A stretch of DNA of 36,606 nt, taken from Dehalococcoidia bacterium. GTDB taxonomy: Bacteria > Chloroflexota > Dehalococcoidia > Lucifugimonadales > Lucifugimonadaceae. Shown piece by piece: positions 33,211 to 36,606 of the stretch. The stretch covers positions 1 to 36,606 of the forward strand of contig DUCO01000011.1 of the NCBI GenBank assembly GCA_012959765.1. The letters are read 5' to 3'. The notes under the pieces are model-generated. The model searched no databases. It saw only the letters and a list, made by a program, of their open reading frames with translations, and was not told the DNA's origin. The stretch's first letter is position 1, and each line of letters opens with the position of its first letter. The position numbers and the translations under genes are program-made.

Positions 33211-35130
33211 TTGTTTAAGTTAGACAAGACGAGGCTCATTTTCGGGCTTCTGATAGGTGCAGCAATGACAGCTGTCATCGCTTGTGGTGGTGAAACCATC
33301 ACAGTCGTTGAGACCGTCATTGTTGATAGAGAGGTCAAGGGTGACACGGTTGTTGAGACCGTTGTTGTGACCGAGAAGGGTGACACCGTCACTCTGATCG
33401 CTACAGCCACCTCGGTACCTGCAGAGGTTGAAGAGCCTCAAGAATTGATCAAGGCCCCGACAACCAAGACTCCTGCTGGAACAGTAGTAGTCGCTATTGG
33501 TGGTGACAACCTTGGTGCTGAAAACGGACGTGGTGCAAACCAGGCGTCAGACGGATACAAGAACATCGGCATCGCCGAAACAATGTTCCGTCGATCACCT
33601 GACGACAACCACCTACCGTGGATTGGTAAGAGCTTCACCATCGCGCCGGACCTTTCCAGCGCTACCATCAAGATCCAGACCGGAATTCCGTTCCAGGTTG
33701 TAGATGGATTTGATGCTGGTGACCTGACTGCGGCCGACGTTGCGTTCTCGATGAACGACCACAACGGTGCTACAAACCCTGAGTCCATTGGTGGACAGGC
33801 TGGTGACTTTGCCGGTCTCTGGGGCGAGTGGATTGCAGTTGACGACGAAACCATTACATTTGATTTCGTTGCATTTGATGGAACCTGGCAGCTTGACTAT
33901 GCCAACCAGTCCGGACAGGCGTTCAACGTCTTCTCGGAACAGGCATTGTTGCAAAAGGGTGAAGACTGGGTCGCTGACCACGTGGTCGCAACCGGTCCTT
34001 TCCAGATCGAAGAATGGCTTCGTGACGAGTCCTACACCATCGTGAACCGACCTGGTACACACTGGTTGCCGGAACTCGAACCTAAGTCAGAACGTGTTCA
34101 GATTATTAGCGTTCCAGAGCCGGCAACACGACTGGCGCTTCTGCGCACAGGTGATGTCGACATCGCAAGCATTGAGCCTAAGGACGCAGCGAAGCTCGAC
34201 CTTACGACCTTCACGCAGACTGATGCTGGTGGTTCTACACAGGTTGGTCTCTTCTTCTCAGGTAACCTCTGGGAAGATACATACGCCGGTGGCCCCCAGA
34301 AGGGCGAAACTCTTCCGGTAAAGGCAACCTTCGTTCACGACCTTCCATGGATTGGTTCGCCTGGCAAGCACGGTGACGATGACCTCGACCAGGCAAAGGC
34401 AATTCGCCGAGCCCTGGCTCTTGCAATCGACCGTGACCTTGTAAACGACTCGCTCGTCGCTGGCCTCGGTCAGCCCGTGCACGTCATGTACTTCTCTGCT
34501 TCGCACCCGAACTGGGATGCTAAGTGGGAGTACGCATACGACCCTGACGAGGCAATTGCCTTGATCAAGGCACAGGACCCGGACTACCAGAAGGGTTCTG
34601 CTAGCAAAGATGGCATCCTTGGCGAACACGCCTTTGAGATTTCCGTCTACGCACAGGGTGGATCACCAATGCGTGATGAAGTTGCGAACGCGGTTGCTGG
34701 CTTCTGGGCCGACATCGGACTCAAAACTTTCGCATTGCACTTCTCGTACCAGACCTTCCGACCGACCGTTGTAGGTCGAACCAACACTCACCCCTGGGTA
34801 ACAGGTTGTGACAAAGGTAAAGAGTCGAACCCATGGCACTTCCCGAAGGGCCTTGTTCAGACGACTCTCACCCGTGGTGGTTTCGGTTGTGGTTTCGAAT
34901 CCCCAGTGATTCTCGACCTCTACACCCAGATGGCCGAAGCAGTTGACGTAGCAACAGCTACAGCTGCAGCAACGACCTACCTGGACTACGTTTACGACCA
35001 GAACCTCCAGCCCGGAATTGTTGCCGTGCCGGATGCGTTCTACTTCAACAACTCCAAGGTCAAATCGTTCCACATGGACGTAGCCGGTTCATCCAGCTTC
35101 AACTCCATCTGGAACATCGAGATCAGGTAG
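33211..35130 (+). CDS. ABC transporter substrate-binding lipoprotein, family 5
   Basis: 639-aa extracytoplasmic lipoprotein that binds a peptide or related solute for an ABC importer (SBP_bac_5). The signal is MFKLDKTRLIFGLLIGAAMT then AVIAC, with Cys25 as lipid site. A stalk of about 45 residues rich in Val, Thr and Glu follows (DTVVETVVVTEKGDTVTL). The binding domain has AETMFRRSPDDNHLPWIGKS, DLTAADVAFSMND, ATGPFQIEEWLRDESY and IRRALALAIDRDLVNDSLVA. The start is TTG 33211 because AGGAGG (33199-33204) is 6 nt upstream; the open frame begins at ATG 33151 but that ATG lacks a site. The transporter permeases are not in the window. A consensus promoter and strong terminator suggest high expression as a single gene. 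Confidence 0.92.
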   Translation: MFKLDKTRLIFGLLIGAAMTAVIACGGETITVVETVIVDREVKGDTVVETVVVTEKGDTVTLIATATSVPAEVEEPQELIKAPTTKTPAGTVVVAIGGDNLGAENGRGANQASDGYKNIGIAETMFRRSPDDNHLPWIGKSFTIAPDLSSATIKIQTGIPFQVVDGFDAGDLTAADVAFSMNDHNGATNPESIGGQAGDFAGLWGEWIAVDDETITFDFVAFDGTWQLDYANQSGQAFNVFSEQALLQKGEDWVADHVVATGPFQIEEWLRDESYTIVNRPGTHWLPELEPKSERVQIISVPEPATRLALLRTGDVDIASIEPKDAAKLDLTTFTQTDAGGSTQVGLFFSGNLWEDTYAGGPQKGETLPVKATFVHDLPWIGSPGKHGDDDLDQAKAIRRALALAIDRDLVNDSLVAGLGQPVHVMYFSASHPNWDAKWEYAYDPDEAIALIKAQDPDYQKGSASKDGILGEHAFEISVYAQGGSPMRDEVANAVAGFWADIGLKTFALHFSYQTFRPTVVGRTNTHPWVTGCDKGKESNPWHFPKGLVQTTLTRGGFGCGFESPVILDLYTQMAEAVDVATATAAATTYLDYVYDQNLQPGIVAVPDAFYFNNSKVKSFHMDVAGSSSFNSIWNIEIR

Positions 35131-35180
35131 TTCGTTGGTGAAATAAGCTCAAATACGTGAGTAATTGACTTGTTACAAAA

Positions 35181-35216
35181 AAGGAGCCCCACCATCTGGT
35201 GGGCCTCCTTAGTTTT
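35181..35216 (+). terminator. Intrinsic terminator of the substrate-binding protein gene
   Basis: A stem of AAGGAGCCCCACCA with TGGTGGGCCTCCTT (one C-C mismatch) is followed by AGTTTT. It lies 50 nt after the stop codon in the right orientation. Confidence 0.85.
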
Positions 35217-35411
35217 AAAACACAGAATCAACGAGATTTCGTTTTAGGTGGTTTGTCTATTTCTCATCGGTGTATCGATGTGATGAATCTGTTTATCCCG
35301 TCAATGGTCCTTTCTGACCGGACTATTGGCCGACAATATTTCAGGAATATATCCCCGTGGAATTGGGATCCGAGAAGGTGTTGAATCAGAGGTTTGCCCA
35401 GTAAACCGATT

Positions 35412-35452
35412 AAATACAGAGCGCCGGGCAAACTACCCGGCGCTCTGTATTT
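35412..35452. terminator. Perfect 17-bp hairpin, bidirectional terminator
   Basis: Positions 35412-35428 pair perfectly with 35436-35452 around a 7-nt loop. The GC-rich core (GAGCGCCGGG) is flanked by AAATAC on the left and GTATTT on the right, so either strand can end with a short T stretch. It lies between the convergent solute-binding and RraA genes. The rest of 35217-35494 has no supported gene. Confidence 0.8.
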
Positions 35453-35494
35453 GGCAACCGTCTGCTATCGAAACATTCGGCTGCCGCTGTGCTG

Positions 35495-36211
35495 CTAGTA
35501 GCTGGACTTGGCGCCTCGCCGCGCCGACTCCGCCCACGCTTCGTCCAGAGTCTCAACTGTGACGTTTCCTGACCTCGCAACGCTAATCACTGCGTCTTCC
35601 TGGCTAGCAAGCGCCTCTGCGGCCGCTGGGAGCCGTTCTGCGGCATCGATTGGTATCAGGATGGCTCCGTGAAGATCGGCTGCGATCAAGTCACCTGGCT
35701 GAACGTAAACTCCGCCAACGTCAACTGACACGTTGTAGGCCACGCCGTGTACATATCCGTGTGAAACCAAAACCTCTTTCGCCCAGAACGGGAAGCCCAT
35801 CTCATCCGCTTCCTTTAAGTCACGTACACCACCGTCGGTAACAACTCCGACACAATCAAGGCCAAGAGCGATGTTGCCTTGTATTTCACCCCAGTACGAG
35901 CCAATCGTTGCTGGATAATCAAGATCATGGAACACGATCATACGAGGTGAAGGAATATCCAGAATTGCTTGGTAGTAATCACTGCGTTCAAGGGCACGAG
36001 GGGATTTCTGGCGCGCTGAAATCACCCCTGTGACGGCATAACCAACGAAAGTTTTGGTTACAGGTGATTGCGACTTAATTTCCGGTCGCATAAAGCCTTC
36101 CGTACGAGGCATGATGTCCAGCAGCTCAAGTGCGTTGGCGATGGTTGGGGTGTCGATGTTCCTGAGCTGAGCTAGCAGCTCCTCAGACAGTGGGCCAGTC
36201 GTGGCACCCAT
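35495..36211 (-). CDS. RraA family protein (HMG aldolase/dimethylmenaquinone MT-like)
   Basis: 238 aa of the RraA/HMG-CHA aldolase fold. Members cleave 4-hydroxy-4-methyl-2-oxoglutarate or act as RNase E inhibitors; the catalytic subgroup carries a Gly-x-x-Arg-Asp metal site. Here GVVTDGGVRDLKEADEMGFP (about residues 128-147) gives Arg and Asp for Mg binding, and the Asp in FHDLDYPATIGSYWGEIQGN is nearby. The N-terminus is LRNIDTPTIANALELL. The open frame extends to 36319, but AGGGAG lies 7 nt before ATG 36211, and the upstream part (SILGVPCFPKQNRLFF) is not typical. Aldolase activity is likelier than RNase E control, but the true substrate is not known. Confidence 0.85.
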   Translation of the reverse strand: MGATTGPLSEELLAQLRNIDTPTIANALELLDIMPRTEGFMRPEIKSQSPVTKTFVGYAVTGVISARQKSPRALERSDYYQAILDIPSPRMIVFHDLDYPATIGSYWGEIQGNIALGLDCVGVVTDGGVRDLKEADEMGFPFWAKEVLVSHGYVHGVAYNVSVDVGGVYVQPGDLIAADLHGAILIPIDAAERLPAAAEALASQEDAVISVARSGNVTVETLDEAWAESARRGAKSSY

Positions 36212-36320
36212 GGTCATGCTCCCTTGGGGTAAATAGTGAAAGAACAAGCGGTTTTGCTTCGGGAAGCATGGTACGCCCAAAATCGACGTTGATAGAGCTG
36301 GTGAATTGGTTTGACCCAAT

Positions 36321-36350
36321 AAAAAAGGCCAGTTGATTCAACTGACCCTT
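36321..36350 (-). terminator. Intrinsic terminator on the minus strand
   Basis: On the minus strand a stem CAGTT/AACTG with extra G-C pairs and AAGG/CCTT ends is followed by TTTTTT. It would end a leftward transcript entering from the right edge. Confidence 0.65.
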
Positions 36351-36469
36351 AGTAAACACGTTTCGGAGTGGTAGCCCGTAAGTGCGATATTCGTTAATAC
36401 CCGCTATGTTCTAGTCGGTACGTCGACGGTTTTAGCAAGTTTGATTGACTGTTCCCGGTTTCGCTCGAT

Positions 36470-36606
36470 TCACTGAGAGTTCTGCAGAACCCATGCTGCT
36501 TTTTGCTTTACGTTTCTTGCTTTGTCACGTTCGATTTCGTTCCCGACAAACCTGATCTCATCGTCGGCTCGAAAATACTGCATTCGGGCTCGTTCTCCGG
36601 AAATTG
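36470..36606 (-). CDS. Possible partial CDS entering from the right edge
   Basis: An open frame without a stop runs from the window edge and ends at TGA 36470-36472. The readable part is GERARMQYFRADDEIRFVGN then EIERDKARNVKQKAAWVLQN, a charged, helical segment of 45 codons. It may be the C-terminus of a gene outside the window or a 37-aa ORF from an internal ATG. After the TGA the frame stays open for 21 more codons (IERNREQSIKLAKTVDVPT is part) to TAG 36404-36406. A terminator lies 54 nt beyond that. Family not recognised; chance openness cannot be excluded. Confidence 0.35.
   Translation of the reverse strand, partial: ISGERARMQYFRADDEIRFVGNEIERDKARNVKQKAAWVLQNSQ

Noticed and set aside
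33613-34062. 149-aa minus-strand ORF
   Set aside because: Antisense to the solute-binding protein gene, which is long, promoter-driven and has clear domains.
35199-35384. 61-aa plus-strand ORF between terminators
   Set aside because: It begins inside a terminator stem, has no ribosome site and shows no protein-like pattern.

Overview
The window looks like marine Chloroflexota, probably SAR202/Dehalococcoidia-like. This is inference from gene content: tandem M20 amidohydrolases, many lipobox lipoproteins, a DUF3105 protein, a class II-type EPSP synthase, a guanylate kinase with a GKD P-loop, and a family 5 solute-binding lipoprotein with a Val/Thr/Glu-rich stalk. TTG and GTG starts are common and Shine-Dalgarno sites are uneven. 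No phage, IS element or CRISPR array was seen.

Layout. The left edge holds the 3' end of a selenocysteine tRNA. Then come a DUF362 protein and an aldo/keto reductase (divergent). Next is a 2-hydroxyacid oxidation block: an L-2-hydroxyglutarate oxidase-like gene broken by one in-frame amber codon, an overlapping lutABC operon, and a convergent glycerate kinase. Two tandem M20 amidohydrolases follow. From 10.7 to 17 kb a leftward group carries a double cupin, gmk, aroA, tyrA, an unknown Asp/His-tailed protein, a PAC2 protein and a YprB-like exonuclease. From 17 to 20.7 kb there are five lipoprotein genes, one interrupted by TAA, and a hairpin-rich possible small RNA. Then come tRNA-Thr(CGT), a VOC protein and a xylose-isomerase-like TIM barrel.

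At 22.8-24.0 kb lies a deletion scar that joins the front of a MoxR ATPase to the tail of a transglutaminase/DUF4129 membrane protein, the two ends of a usual moxR-DUF58-tgpA operon. A 2-hydroxyacid dehydrogenase and an amber-interrupted DUF6886-like gene follow.

The most interesting block is 25.7-31.8 kb, seven leftward genes: a Virulence_fact-domain protein, a homocysteine S-methyltransferase, an unknown 223-aa protein, a UroD/MtaA-type methyltransferase, a corrinoid protein, a small Cys-rich protein and a 2Fe-2S/ASKHA corrinoid activase. Together they make a plausible corrinoid-dependent demethylation route delivering methyl groups to homocysteine. The methyl donor is not identifiable, and two or three components have no described role.

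The right end has a second 2-hydroxyacid dehydrogenase, a consensus sigma-70 promoter driving a large substrate-binding lipoprotein, strong terminators, a RraA-family gene and a possible partial ORF at the edge.

Four otherwise coherent reading frames carry a single in-frame stop (three TAG, one TAA) with no frameshift. TAG also ends many intact genes here, so global recoding is not supported. Nonsense decay or consensus error is likelier.
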